From an uncultured Dorea sp. (GTDB lineage: Bacteria > Bacillota > Clostridia > Lachnospirales > Lachnospiraceae): DNA of 25,460 bases. The stretch covers positions 1 through 25,460 of the forward strand of contig CAKRAT010000032.1 in NCBI GenBank assembly GCA_934295165.1, given 5' to 3'. The position numbers and the translations under genes were made by a program. The notes under the pieces were generated by a model. The model was not told the DNA's origin and ran no database searches. It was given only the letters and a program-made list of their open reading frames with translations. Below, one piece after another: positions 13,961-21,019 of this stretch. Every line of letters begins with the position of its first letter. Positions within the stretch are counted from its first letter, which is position 1.

Positions 13961-15307
13961 TTATTCCCCTTTTTCTTTTTTATTTTCTTCTATCTTCTGT
14001 TCATCTTTTTCAGACGCATCGTCTTTTTTCTGAAAATATGTTCCATCATTATCTACATAGCCTTCTCCGTTATAGCAGGCTGACTCTGTCGGCAGTTTCT
14101 TTTTCTCCAACTGATTATCCAGAAAGAGCTTCACAATATAATAGACCACTGCAAACGTCGGCACTCCGAACAGCATACCAAGAATCCCGAACAATCCGCC
14201 CCCAAGAAGGATTGATACGATTACCCAAAATGCAGATAGTCCTGTAGAATTACCAAGTATCTTCGGTCCCAGGATATTTCCGTCAAACTGCTGTAACAGC
14301 AGAATAAAAATCAGGAAATAGACTCCCTTCACCGGGTCTGCAAGTGCAATCAGAACCGCACTCGGAATTGCTCCGATATATGGCCCGAAGAACGGGATTA
14401 CATTCGTCACTCCCACGATCACGCTGACCAGCATTGCATACGGCATATTCAAAATTGACGTGCCGATAAAACATAAAATTCCAATAATAATCGAATCAAT
14501 TATCTTTCCGATAATAAATCCACCGAATATCTCATTTGTCTTCACTGCAATATGGATCAGCAGGTTGGCACGTTCTGCCGGAAAGACCGCATATGTTGCT
14601 TTCTTACTCTGATTAATAAATGTCTCTTTTCCAAACAAAATATATACAGACACAATTACTCCGATCACTGCATGGAACAGTTCCATAACCAATGTATACA
14701 ATCCAACCGTCAGATGCGTCATTAGCTCATTTACTTTATCCAGAAGATCCGTGCGGATCCAGTTCTGAAGACTGGTGGATGCCTCATTCATCGCATTCTT
14801 CAACACTGTCGTCATCGCCGAATCATCCAGCTGTATATTATTCACCTGCTTTACCAACTGATTGATCTGAGCCGGAAGTGTAAAGATCAGATTACGGATA
14901 CTTGCAATCAATTCCGGAAGCAGCATATTGATCAATGTTGTAACAACAGTAATCAGTACGACCAGTGCAAGAATCACTCCCACACATCTTGATACAGTCT
15001 TTGCTTTTTCTTTTTTCTTCATATGTTTTTCAAGAATCGGTATCAGATATTCATCTACCGTTTTCACGATTGGATTCAAAAGATACGCAATCCCACATCC
15101 ATATAATACCGGCTTTAAGATAGACAAAATCTTTGATACAGTCTCCGAGATTGCCGTTACACGCAGTATTGCAAAATAGATCAGAATACAGGCAACAATC
15201 ACCAGGAAATACGTCATTCCACGGTTAAACTGCTGTCTTAATTTGGACGGTCCTTTTCTGCCAAACTTAGGACGGTCTTTATAATATGTATTTTCTTCTT
15301 TGTTCAT
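13961..15307 (-). CDS. AI-2E family transporter (PF01594)
   Basis: The 448-aa membrane protein has the AI-2E/TqsA/PerM layout. A basic N terminus is followed by two helices (about 32-50 and 64-80), a third near 110-130, a soluble coiled segment rich in NELxxHLT and QLVKQVNN pieces (about 140-200), then five or six helices including NVIPFFGPYIGAIPSAVLIAL near 300-320 and an LGGGLFGILGMLFGVP segment. The C terminus is a Lys/Glu-rich cytoplasmic tail ending EENKKEKGE, whose codons supply the metA ribosome site. Characterised relatives export AI-2 or act in Na+/H+ exchange; the substrate here is unknown. AGAGGA precedes the ATG. Confidence 0.88.
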   Translation of the reverse strand: MNKEENTYYKDRPKFGRKGPSKLRQQFNRGMTYFLVIVACILIYFAILRVTAISETVSKILSILKPVLYGCGIAYLLNPIVKTVDEYLIPILEKHMKKKEKAKTVSRCVGVILALVVLITVVTTLINMLLPELIASIRNLIFTLPAQINQLVKQVNNIQLDDSAMTTVLKNAMNEASTSLQNWIRTDLLDKVNELMTHLTVGLYTLVMELFHAVIGVIVSVYILFGKETFINQSKKATYAVFPAERANLLIHIAVKTNEIFGGFIIGKIIDSIIIGILCFIGTSILNMPYAMLVSVIVGVTNVIPFFGPYIGAIPSAVLIALADPVKGVYFLIFILLLQQFDGNILGPKILGNSTGLSAFWVIVSILLGGGLFGILGMLFGVPTFAVVYYIVKLFLDNQLEKKKLPTESACYNGEGYVDNDGTYFQKKDDASEKDEQKIEENKKEKGE

Positions 15308-15347
15308 GAAATCCTCTTCTTCCCTGCCTGTTCCAGCATATAAAGTT

Positions 15348-15376
15348 ATTATACCCTTACCGTAAATTTACGTCAA
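15348..15376 (-). promoter_or_regulatory. Promoter of the AI-2E-metA unit
   Basis: TTGACG (15371-15376) and a perfect TATAAT (15348-15353) are separated by 17 bp. The 5' UTR is about 40 nt, too short for a riboswitch. Confidence 0.7.
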
Positions 15377-15379
15377 CCA

Positions 15380-15441
15380 ACAAAAAGATCAGAACAGTTG
15401 TTTCTATAAAAACTTTTATAAAAACTCCTGTTCCGACCTTT
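15380..15441 (-). terminator. Terminator of the DUF1540 gene
   Basis: AAAGGTCGGAACAG (15428-15441) pairs with CTGTTCTGATCTTT (15384-15397) over 14 bp, including two G-U pairs, followed by TTTTTG. The loop is A/T rich and can fold internally. It lies 14 nt after the stop codon. Confidence 0.75.
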
Positions 15442-15455
15442 CGCATCCGTCTTAT

Positions 15456-15794
15456 CTATGCACATCCACACTTAAATGTCGCGCATTCCGTCTCTCCACA
15501 ATGACAGGCATTGCCGCCTTCTACACTTATTTTTCCGGCATGACACTGACATTCTTTGTTATACATACAGTCTGTTGCCTTGCAATCCACATCACTTTTT
15601 GCTGTTGCCTCTTTCTCCGCCATATCCGTGTAGGCATTTGAATATGAGCTTCCACTCTTTCTCTCTTCAAAACTATCACAGCTTGTCTCAGCCGCTTTCT
15701 TTGCAGAAGTTCCTCCGACTACAATACTGTCAAGATTACAGTAATAATTCTGGTTGTGTGTACAAGTCTGTACGGTACATCTTAAATCTGGCAT
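15456..15794 (-). CDS. Two-domain DUF1540 Cys-rich protein
   Basis: The 112-aa protein carries two DUF1540-type Cys-rich repeats: Cys 6, 11, 19 and 39 in the first, and Cys 71, 76, 82, 84, 97, 99 and 104 in the second, plus Cys 109 and 111. The linker is Ser/Ala/Lys-rich. The spacing (C-x4-C-x7-C...C-x-F) suggests metal binding, probably zinc, but the function is unknown. The start at 15792-15794 follows AGGAGG by 7 nt, six codons downstream of the longest frame. A near-perfect sigma-G promoter lies upstream, so expression in the forespore is likely. It is monocistronic with its own terminator. Confidence 0.82.
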   Translation of the reverse strand: MPDLRCTVQTCTHNQNYYCNLDSIVVGGTSAKKAAETSCDSFEERKSGSSYSNAYTDMAEKEATAKSDVDCKATDCMYNKECQCHAGKISVEGGNACHCGETECATFKCGCA

Positions 15795-15834
15795 AATATA
15801 TCCTCCTTTCAAACTTCAAGATATATTATGCCAG
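15788..15834. repeat. 15-bp perfect inverted repeat around the DUF1540 start
   Basis: CTGGCATAATATATC (15788-15802) and GATATATTATGCCAG (15820-15834) are perfect inverted copies with a 17-nt spacer. One arm holds the start codon, the other the -10 box of the candidate promoter; the Shine-Dalgarno lies at the edge of the spacer. It could be a DNA operator, or a start-codon-masking hairpin if transcription begins further upstream. Confidence 0.85.
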
Positions 15835-15853
15835 TTCCTTTTATTTCTTATTC
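15824..15853 (-). promoter_or_regulatory. Candidate sigma-G (forespore) promoter of the DUF1540 gene
   Basis: GAATA (15849-15853), preceded by TG, and CATAATA (15824-15830) are separated by 18 bp. Both boxes fit the published sigma-G consensus (GHATR-N18-CATWHTA) at every position. The predicted start is about 22 nt before the start codon. Confidence 0.65.
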
Positions 15854-15952
15854 ACGGTTCACTTTCCATTTACTTCCATTTTTATCAACTGATTTCCATC
15901 TGCCGGCCAGTCTTACCATACCGTCCGCGAAGCAAACAAAAACCTCCGTCCG

Positions 15953-17905
15953 CTAATCTTCTACTTCAATCTTACGGATCGTCTTCCTGGCAATTTCATC
16001 CTTGACCGCATCGATGAATACTCTCAAATCTTTTGCGCCCTCATCTCCGAGGTATCTGCTTCTTACAGATACTTTCTGTTCTTCCTCTTCTTTTGCTCCT
16101 ACGATCAACATGTATGGAACTCTTGCCAGACGTGCTTCACGGATCTTGTATCCCATCTTCTCAGAACGCTGATCGACAGAGCAGCGGATGTTGCTGGCTT
16201 TCAATTCTGCCTCTACCTTAGCTGCATAGTCATGGAACTTCTCAGAAATAGGAATGACTCTTACCTGTTCCGGGCATAACCATGTCGGGAACATTCCGGC
16301 ATATTTTTCAATCAGCCATGCCAGTGTTCTTTCATAACATCCGATGGATGTACGGTGAATGATGTATGGGCGCTTCTTTTCACCGTTTTCATCGATATAA
16401 TACATATCGAACTGTTCAGCAAGCAGTGCATCCCACTGGATCGTGATCATTGTATCTTCTTTTCCGTATACGTTCTTTGCATTGATATCTACTTTCGGTC
16501 CGTAGAATGCTGCCTCTCCGACATCTTCTACGAATGGAATATTCAATTCTTCCAGCATTGTACGGATGTGACCTTCAGTCTCATTCCATACTTCCGGCTC
16601 TCCAATGTATTTTGCTCTGTTCTCTGGATCCCATTTTGAAAGATGATATGTTACATCTTCTTCTACCCCAAGTACCTGTAAGCAGTACTGAGCCAGTGCG
16701 ATACAGTCTTTGAATTCTTTTACCATCTGGTCCGGTCTTACGATCAGATGTCCTTCTGAAATTGTGAACTGACGGACACGTGTCAGACCATGCATCTCTC
16801 CGGAATCCTCGTTACGGAACAATGTAGATGTCTCGCCATATCTCAGCGGCAAATCACGGTAGCTGTGCTGTTCTGCTTTATATACGTAATACTGGAACGG
16901 GCATGTCATCGGACGAAGAGCAAATACTTCTTTGTCCTTTTCTTCATCTCCTAATACAAACATACCATCTTTGTAATGATCCCAGTGTCCGGAAATTTTA
17001 TACAGATCATTCTTAGCCATCAATGGTGTCTTAGTACGGACATAACCACGTCTTGCTTCTTCATCTTCGATCCATCTTTGTAACTCCTGCATAATGATGA
17101 CACCGTTTGGCATGATCAGTGGAAGTCCCTGTCCGATAACATCTACGGTTGTGAAGAGTTTCATCTCACGGCCAAGTTTGTTATGATCACGTTTCTTTGC
17201 TTCTTCCAACTGCGCCAGATGTTCTTTCAGTTCATCTTTTGTTGCATAAGCTGTTCCGTAGATACGTGTCAGCATTGCCTTGTTCTCATCACCTCTCCAG
17301 TAAGCTCCTGAAGATGATAATAATTTAAATGCTTTCACACCTTTTGTACTCATAAGGTGTGGTCCTGCACATAAGTCAACCCAGTCTCCCTGAGAGTAGA
17401 ATGAAATCTCTGCATCTTCCGGCAGATCTTCGATCAGTTCTACTTTGTATGGCTCATTTTTCTCTTTGAAGAATGCGATTGCTTCTTCTCTTGATTTTGT
17501 AAATCTTTCAATCTTTGCGCCCTTTTTGATGATCTTCTTCATCTCTTTTTCAATTGCATCCAGATCATCTCTTGTAAATGACTGACATTCGAAATCATAA
17601 TAGAATCCAGTATCAATAGAAGGTCCAATTGCTACCTTTGCATCCGGATACAGATTCTGAACAGCTTCTGCCATGATGTGTGATGCTGTGTGGCGCAGGG
17701 CAGCAAGTCCCTTCTCATCTCTTGCTGTAAGGATATTCAGCTCACAGTCTTTATCAAGAACAGTACGCAGGTCTACAACCTCTCCGTCTACTTCTCCGGC
17801 ACATGCCGCACGGGCAAGTCCCTCACTGATATCATAAGCAACATCAATTACTGATTTTGCTTCTGCATACTCTTTTTTTGATCCATCTTTTAATGTAATA
17901 ATCAT
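15953..17905 (-). CDS. thrS: Threonyl-tRNA synthetase
   Basis: This 650-aa class II synthetase charges tRNA-Thr. Domain order is the TGS domain (MIITLKDGSKKEY onward), the editing domain with HTASHIMAEAVQ (about 72-83) and DLCAGPHL, the catalytic core with MTCPFQYYVYK (zinc Cys), TRVRQFTISEGH (motif 2 region) and HRTSIGCYERTLAWLIE (motif 3), and a C-terminal anticodon-binding domain from about residue 535. The start is the ATG at 17903-17905 with AGGAGG 7 nt upstream; the longer frame is not supported. It is controlled by the T-box leader directly upstream and is transcribed alone. No strong terminator was found after it. Confidence 0.96.
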   Translation of the reverse strand: MIITLKDGSKKEYAEAKSVIDVAYDISEGLARAACAGEVDGEVVDLRTVLDKDCELNILTARDEKGLAALRHTASHIMAEAVQNLYPDAKVAIGPSIDTGFYYDFECQSFTRDDLDAIEKEMKKIIKKGAKIERFTKSREEAIAFFKEKNEPYKVELIEDLPEDAEISFYSQGDWVDLCAGPHLMSTKGVKAFKLLSSSGAYWRGDENKAMLTRIYGTAYATKDELKEHLAQLEEAKKRDHNKLGREMKLFTTVDVIGQGLPLIMPNGVIIMQELQRWIEDEEARRGYVRTKTPLMAKNDLYKISGHWDHYKDGMFVLGDEEKDKEVFALRPMTCPFQYYVYKAEQHSYRDLPLRYGETSTLFRNEDSGEMHGLTRVRQFTISEGHLIVRPDQMVKEFKDCIALAQYCLQVLGVEEDVTYHLSKWDPENRAKYIGEPEVWNETEGHIRTMLEELNIPFVEDVGEAAFYGPKVDINAKNVYGKEDTMITIQWDALLAEQFDMYYIDENGEKKRPYIIHRTSIGCYERTLAWLIEKYAGMFPTWLCPEQVRVIPISEKFHDYAAKVEAELKASNIRCSVDQRSEKMGYKIREARLARVPYMLIVGAKEEEEQKVSVRSRYLGDEGAKDLRVFIDAVKDEIARKTIRKIEVED

Positions 17906-17975
17906 CGTTCTTCCTCCTTTAATTGCTTCTGTCACTAGATCACATGTATCACAGGGAGAACAAATGCCCAGTCAT

Positions 17976-18239
17976 AAAAAAGACTTTACCTGTCCCCACA
18001 CATACATGCAAGGGACGGATAAAGTCTGATTACTTTTTTATCTTAACTTTGTTATCCGCGGTTCCACCCTTTTTGTTTATCTAAAACCACTTCATTCATG
18101 ATTATAACGGAATCACCGGACCGGATTAGGGCCACTCAGAGGTAGTCTTCAAACGATTCCCGCTAAGATACTTCCAGCATATGCATCTCTCTCTGAAGCG
18201 TTCCACATTCTACTCGTCTCGTCATCGTGTTATCTTCTG
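17976..18239 (-). promoter_or_regulatory. T-box leader, Thr (ACT) specifier, controlling thrS
   Basis: On the minus strand the canonical T-box AGGGTGGAACCGCGG lies at 18056-18070. The specifier region reads GAAG-ACT-ACCTCTGAG, giving an ACT threonine codon at 18144-18146. The bulge TGGA is complementary to UCCA, fitting tRNA-Thr with U73. The terminator pairs 18011-18027 with 17981-17997, starting AGACTTTA, followed by six T. Uncharged tRNA-Thr should promote read-through. Confidence 0.93.
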
Positions 18240-18245
18240 ACCCTC

Positions 18246-18273
18246 ATTATAGCATCCTAATCTGCTTTGTCAA
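18246..18273 (-). promoter_or_regulatory. Promoter of the thrS T-box transcript
   Basis: A perfect TTGACA (18268-18273) and a perfect TATAAT (18246-18251) are separated by 16 bp, immediately after the SEC-C gene's stop codon. No terminator intervenes, so some read-through from the upstream gene is possible. Confidence 0.8.
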
Positions 18274-18286
18274 CTGATAATTCAAA

Positions 18287-18790
18287 TTATCTTCCACAGC
18301 ATTTTTTATATTTTTTACCTGATCCGCACGGACATGAATCATTTCTTCCGATTTTCTTTGGTTTGCGGATGGTTGTCGATTCTTTCTGTTCTTTGTAGAA
18401 TTTCTTCAGTTCATCTTCTGAGAAAATTTCTTTCCACTGTGGAAGTTCATACAGCCATTCTGCCTTTGCCGCAACCATATTCTTATAAAGTCTTTCCTTA
18501 TCAAACGCAAGACTTACAACTGTATCTTCTTCTAATGCATCAAGATCCAGCTCAATCATAAGACTTTCATTGATTCCATCCAGGAAACCGATCATTGTCA
18601 GAACTTCCTGCCCATATTTTTCAGCCAGTTCTTTCACTGTTCCTTTAACAACTTCATCCGGATTAGAAAGAAGTTCTTCGTAAATTTCTTTTTCAATCTG
18701 GAAATATCTTCCCCAGAATGTTTCCAGCTGATTTCTGTCTGCAGTCTCATTATAAGCGATACTCTGCCACTGCTGATATAATGTACTCAT
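18287..18790 (-). CDS. SEC-C metal-binding motif protein
   Basis: The 167-aa protein ends with a full SEC-C motif, [20 protein letters not shown] (148-167), with zinc ligands Cys153, Cys155, Cys164 and Cys165 (or the neighbouring His/Cys). This motif was first seen at the SecA C terminus, where it binds SecB. Residues 1-140 are an acidic helical domain ([35 protein letters not shown]). The function of such short stand-alone proteins is unknown. AAGGAG lies 9 nt before the ATG. It is transcribed divergently from a plus-strand membrane protein gene. Confidence 0.88.
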   Translation of the reverse strand: MSTLYQQWQSIAYNETADRNQLETFWGRYFQIEKEIYEELLSNPDEVVKGTVKELAEKYGQEVLTMIGFLDGINESLMIELDLDALEEDTVVSLAFDKERLYKNMVAAKAEWLYELPQWKEIFSEDELKKFYKEQKESTTIRKPKKIGRNDSCPCGSGKKYKKCCGR

Positions 18791-18819
18791 ATTTTTATAC
18801 TCCTTTGTACGATATTCAT

Positions 18820-18848
18820 TTGCAATTTTTCACTGCTCTCTATATAAT
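18820..18848 (+). promoter_or_regulatory. Promoter of the 98-aa membrane protein gene
   Basis: TTGCAA (18820-18825) and a perfect TATAAT (18843-18848) are separated by 17 bp. Its -10 box overlaps the -10 box of the opposing SEC-C promoter. Confidence 0.6.
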
Positions 18849-18874
18849 ATACTAAAGTCTTGATTCATTGTAAA
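18846..18874 (-). promoter_or_regulatory. Promoter of the SEC-C gene
   Basis: TTTACA (18869-18874) and TATATT (18846-18851) are separated by 17 bp on the minus strand. It shares base pairs 18846-18848 with the opposing -10 box, so the two promoters cannot be occupied together. Confidence 0.55.
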
Positions 18875-18885
18875 GGATGATTATT

Positions 18886-19182
18886 ATGAAAAATGCAAAA
18901 CGTATCCTGGCACTCATTGCTGCGGTTTTATTATTCGGTATGTATCTCAGTACATTAATATTTGCCTTGATCGGAAGTCCTCATTCCATCGATCTTCTCT
19001 GGGCATCTGTCGCATGTACGATCGTGCTGCCGGTATTGCTCTATGGTTACATGCTGGTGTTCAGACTCACACGGCATGACACTCCATCCGATGACCCGGC
19101 CGACAGCCTTCACGGACATATCCCGGACAACGCATCTGAGCCTTCTTCGTCTCACGACCATGCAAGTGATGATACCATGTAG
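18886..19182 (+). CDS. 98-aa two-helix membrane protein
   Basis: This is one of two convincing plus-strand genes. The product has a basic N terminus (MKNAKR), two membrane spans (about residues 7-30 and 36-58), then a hydrophilic tail rich in Asp, Ser and His (HDTPSDDPADSLHGH... SSSHDHASDD). No family is recognised. The start is the ATG at 18886, with AAAGGATG about 9 nt upstream; an ATG three codons earlier overlaps the ribosome site. Its last 31 nt overlap the end of the opposing 59-aa gene, and its terminator lies inside that gene. Confidence 0.72.
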   Translation: MKNAKRILALIAAVLLFGMYLSTLIFALIGSPHSIDLLWASVACTIVLPVLLYGYMLVFRLTRHDTPSDDPADSLHGHIPDNASEPSSSHDHASDDTM

Positions 19183-19331
19183 AACTCAAAGGGCATCAGA
19201 CTTTCTTCGTGATCGTCTGAGCCTTTTTTCTTATGTTTTCTTTCATCTTCTCTGATTTTCTTTCTTTTTGCAAGGTATTCTTCCATTGAAATAACTTCTG
19301 CTTCCTCTTTTGTCCAGTCTCTTGTATTCAT
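19152..19331 (-). CDS. 59-aa charged protein, unknown
   Basis: The product begins MNTRDWTKEEAEVISMEEYL and is strongly charged and probably helical, with a basic stretch (AKRKKIREDERKHKKKG, residues about 21-37). The last part, DDHEESLMPFEFYMVSSLAW, is encoded opposite the terminator and 3' end of the plus-strand gene. The start at 19329-19331 has GGAGG 8 nt upstream; the longer frame begins inside that site. No family is recognised. The strong ribosome site and residue mix favour a real gene. Confidence 0.55.
   Translation of the reverse strand: MNTRDWTKEEAEVISMEEYLAKRKKIREDERKHKKKGSDDHEESLMPFEFYMVSSLAWS
19192..19230 (+). terminator. Terminator of the 98-aa gene, inside the opposing gene
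   Basis: GGCATCAGAC (19192-19201) pairs with GTCTGAGCC (19215-19223) with one bulged A, followed by TTTTTTC. It lies within the minus-strand 59-aa coding region. Confidence 0.75.
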
Positions 19332-19506
19332 AGTGCATACCTCCATCTTGATTATTTTCCCCCCTCTTGCGCCTCTGGTATCTGATTACACCGACGTTAT
19401 TATTATATTTACGATGGTTTCATTATATGCATGGAATGTGTCGTCATTGTGGAAAATTTCTGAATAAACCATAAGATTTTTCTTAAAGAAAACATAATTT
19501 ATGCCG

Positions 19507-19546
19507 CAAAAAACAGGGATAAAACGCTTCTGTGTTCTATCCCTGT
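19507..19546 (-). terminator. Terminator of purA
   Basis: ACAGGGATA (19538-19546) pairs with TATCCCTGT (19513-19521) over 9 bp, then TTTTTTGCGG. It lies 40 nt after the purA stop codon. The remaining gap up to the 59-aa gene holds several TATAAT-like words but no clear promoter. Confidence 0.8.
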
Positions 19547-19585
19547 CTTTATCCTTCTTATCTGTATTTTCTTAAATACTCTGTT

Positions 19586-20878
19586 CTATTTTGAAAGTCC
19601 AGACTCTCTGTAGATGATATCATGTCTTTCCGGACCATTGGATACCATTGTGATCGGGTATCCGATCTGTTCTTCTACAAACTCAATATAATTTCTGCAG
19701 TTTTCCGGAAGGTCTTCGTATTTCTTAATTCCACGGATATCGCATTTCCATCCCGGAAGTGTCTTAAGAACCGGTTTTGCCTTCTCTAACAGATGTGTAG
19801 TAGGGAAGTCTGTTGTTACTTCTCCGTTGATATCATATCCTACACATACCGGAATCTCATCCAGATATCCGAGTACATCTAATACTGTAAATGCAACGTC
19901 TGTTGTTCCCTGCATTCTGCATCCGTACTTGGAAGCCACGCAGTCAAACCATCCCATTCTTCTCGGACGTCCGGTTGTTGCTCCGAATTCTCCGCCATCA
20001 CCACCGCGGCGTCTTAATTCGTCTGCTTCGTCACCGAAGATCTCGCTTACGAATGCCCCGGCTCCTACTGCGCTTGAATATGCTTTACATACTGTTACGA
20101 TCTTCTTGATCTCATATGGAGGGATTCCTGCTCCGATTGCTCCATATCCTGCCAGTGTAGAAGATGAAGTAACCATTGGATAGATTCCGTGATCCGGATC
20201 CTTCAGTGATCCAAGCTGTCCCTCTAACAATACTTCTTTTCCTTCTTTGATCGCATTGTTCAGGAAAAGAGAAGTATCACATACGAATGGCTCAACCATC
20301 TTCTTATATTCTTGAAGTTCATTATATAAATCATCAGGATTGATCAATGGCTTATGATAAAGGTGCTCCAGTAATACATTCTTCTGCTCTGCTACACGAA
20401 CAACTTTTTCTTTTAACAGTTCATCATCAAACAGCTCACTGACCTGGAATCCGATCTTTGCATATTTGTCTGAGTAGAATGGTGCGATACCTGATTTTGT
20501 AGAACCGAAAGATTTTCCTCCCAGTCTTTCCTCTTCGTATGCATCAAAATTCTTATGATAAGACATTACCATCTGGGCTCTGTCAGATACCAGAATCTTC
20601 GGCATCGGAACTCCCTGATCGATGATAGACTGTACTTCCTTAAATAATACCGGCACATCCAGTGCTACACCATTTCCGATAATACTTGTCGTATGATCGT
20701 AAAATACTCCTGATGGAAGTGTGTGTAATGCAAACTTTCCATAATCATTGATAATTGTATGACCTGCATTCGCGCCTCCCTGGAATCTTACGATGATATC
20801 AGCCTGTTCAGCCAGCATATCTGTAATCTTACCTTTTCCTTCGTCGCCCCAGTTGGCACCGACTACTGCTTTAACCAT
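19586..20878 (-). CDS. purA: Adenylosuccinate synthetase
   Basis: This enzyme joins IMP and aspartate with GTP to make adenylosuccinate, the first step from IMP to AMP. The 430-aa protein has the N-terminal GTP/IMP loop GANWGDEGKGKITD (7-20) with catalytic Asp12, FQGGANAGHT (32-41) with His40, TTGRPRRMGWFD (about 298-309), and the C-terminal SNGPERHD segment. The start is the ATG at 20876-20878, 7 nt after AGGAGG; an ATG two codons earlier is too close to that site. It is monocistronic, with its own promoter and terminator. No purine riboswitch is visible in its leader of about 70 nt. Confidence 0.96.
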   Translation of the reverse strand: MVKAVVGANWGDEGKGKITDMLAEQADIIVRFQGGANAGHTIINDYGKFALHTLPSGVFYDHTTSIIGNGVALDVPVLFKEVQSIIDQGVPMPKILVSDRAQMVMSYHKNFDAYEEERLGGKSFGSTKSGIAPFYSDKYAKIGFQVSELFDDELLKEKVVRVAEQKNVLLEHLYHKPLINPDDLYNELQEYKKMVEPFVCDTSLFLNNAIKEGKEVLLEGQLGSLKDPDHGIYPMVTSSSTLAGYGAIGAGIPPYEIKKIVTVCKAYSSAVGAGAFVSEIFGDEADELRRRGGDGGEFGATTGRPRRMGWFDCVASKYGCRMQGTTDVAFTVLDVLGYLDEIPVCVGYDINGEVTTDFPTTHLLEKAKPVLKTLPGWKCDIRGIKKYEDLPENCRNYIEFVEEQIGYPITMVSNGPERHDIIYRESGLSK

Positions 20879-20949
20879 ATCCATTCCTCCTGCGTTATTA
20901 ACATGACTTATCAGTCTACTTTAGCGAGTCTAATCAAACCGCCCTAAGC

Positions 20950-20978
20950 ATTATACTATACATTTTATCTTGGTTCAA
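20950..20978 (-). promoter_or_regulatory. Promoter of purA
   Basis: TTGAAC (20973-20978) and a perfect TATAAT (20950-20955) are separated by 17 bp. Confidence 0.7.
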
Positions 20979-21019
20979 TAATATTTTTACAGAAAATCCT
21001 GGGGATTTCCGGTATTTCT

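Noticed and set aside
15308..15347. Possible SAM riboswitch or T-box before the AI-2E-metA unit
   Set aside because: The 5' UTR is about 40 nt, with a plain promoter and Shine-Dalgarno.
20879..20949. Possible purine riboswitch before purA
   Set aside because: The leader is only about 70 nt and lacks the conserved purine-aptamer loops; only small hairpins are seen.
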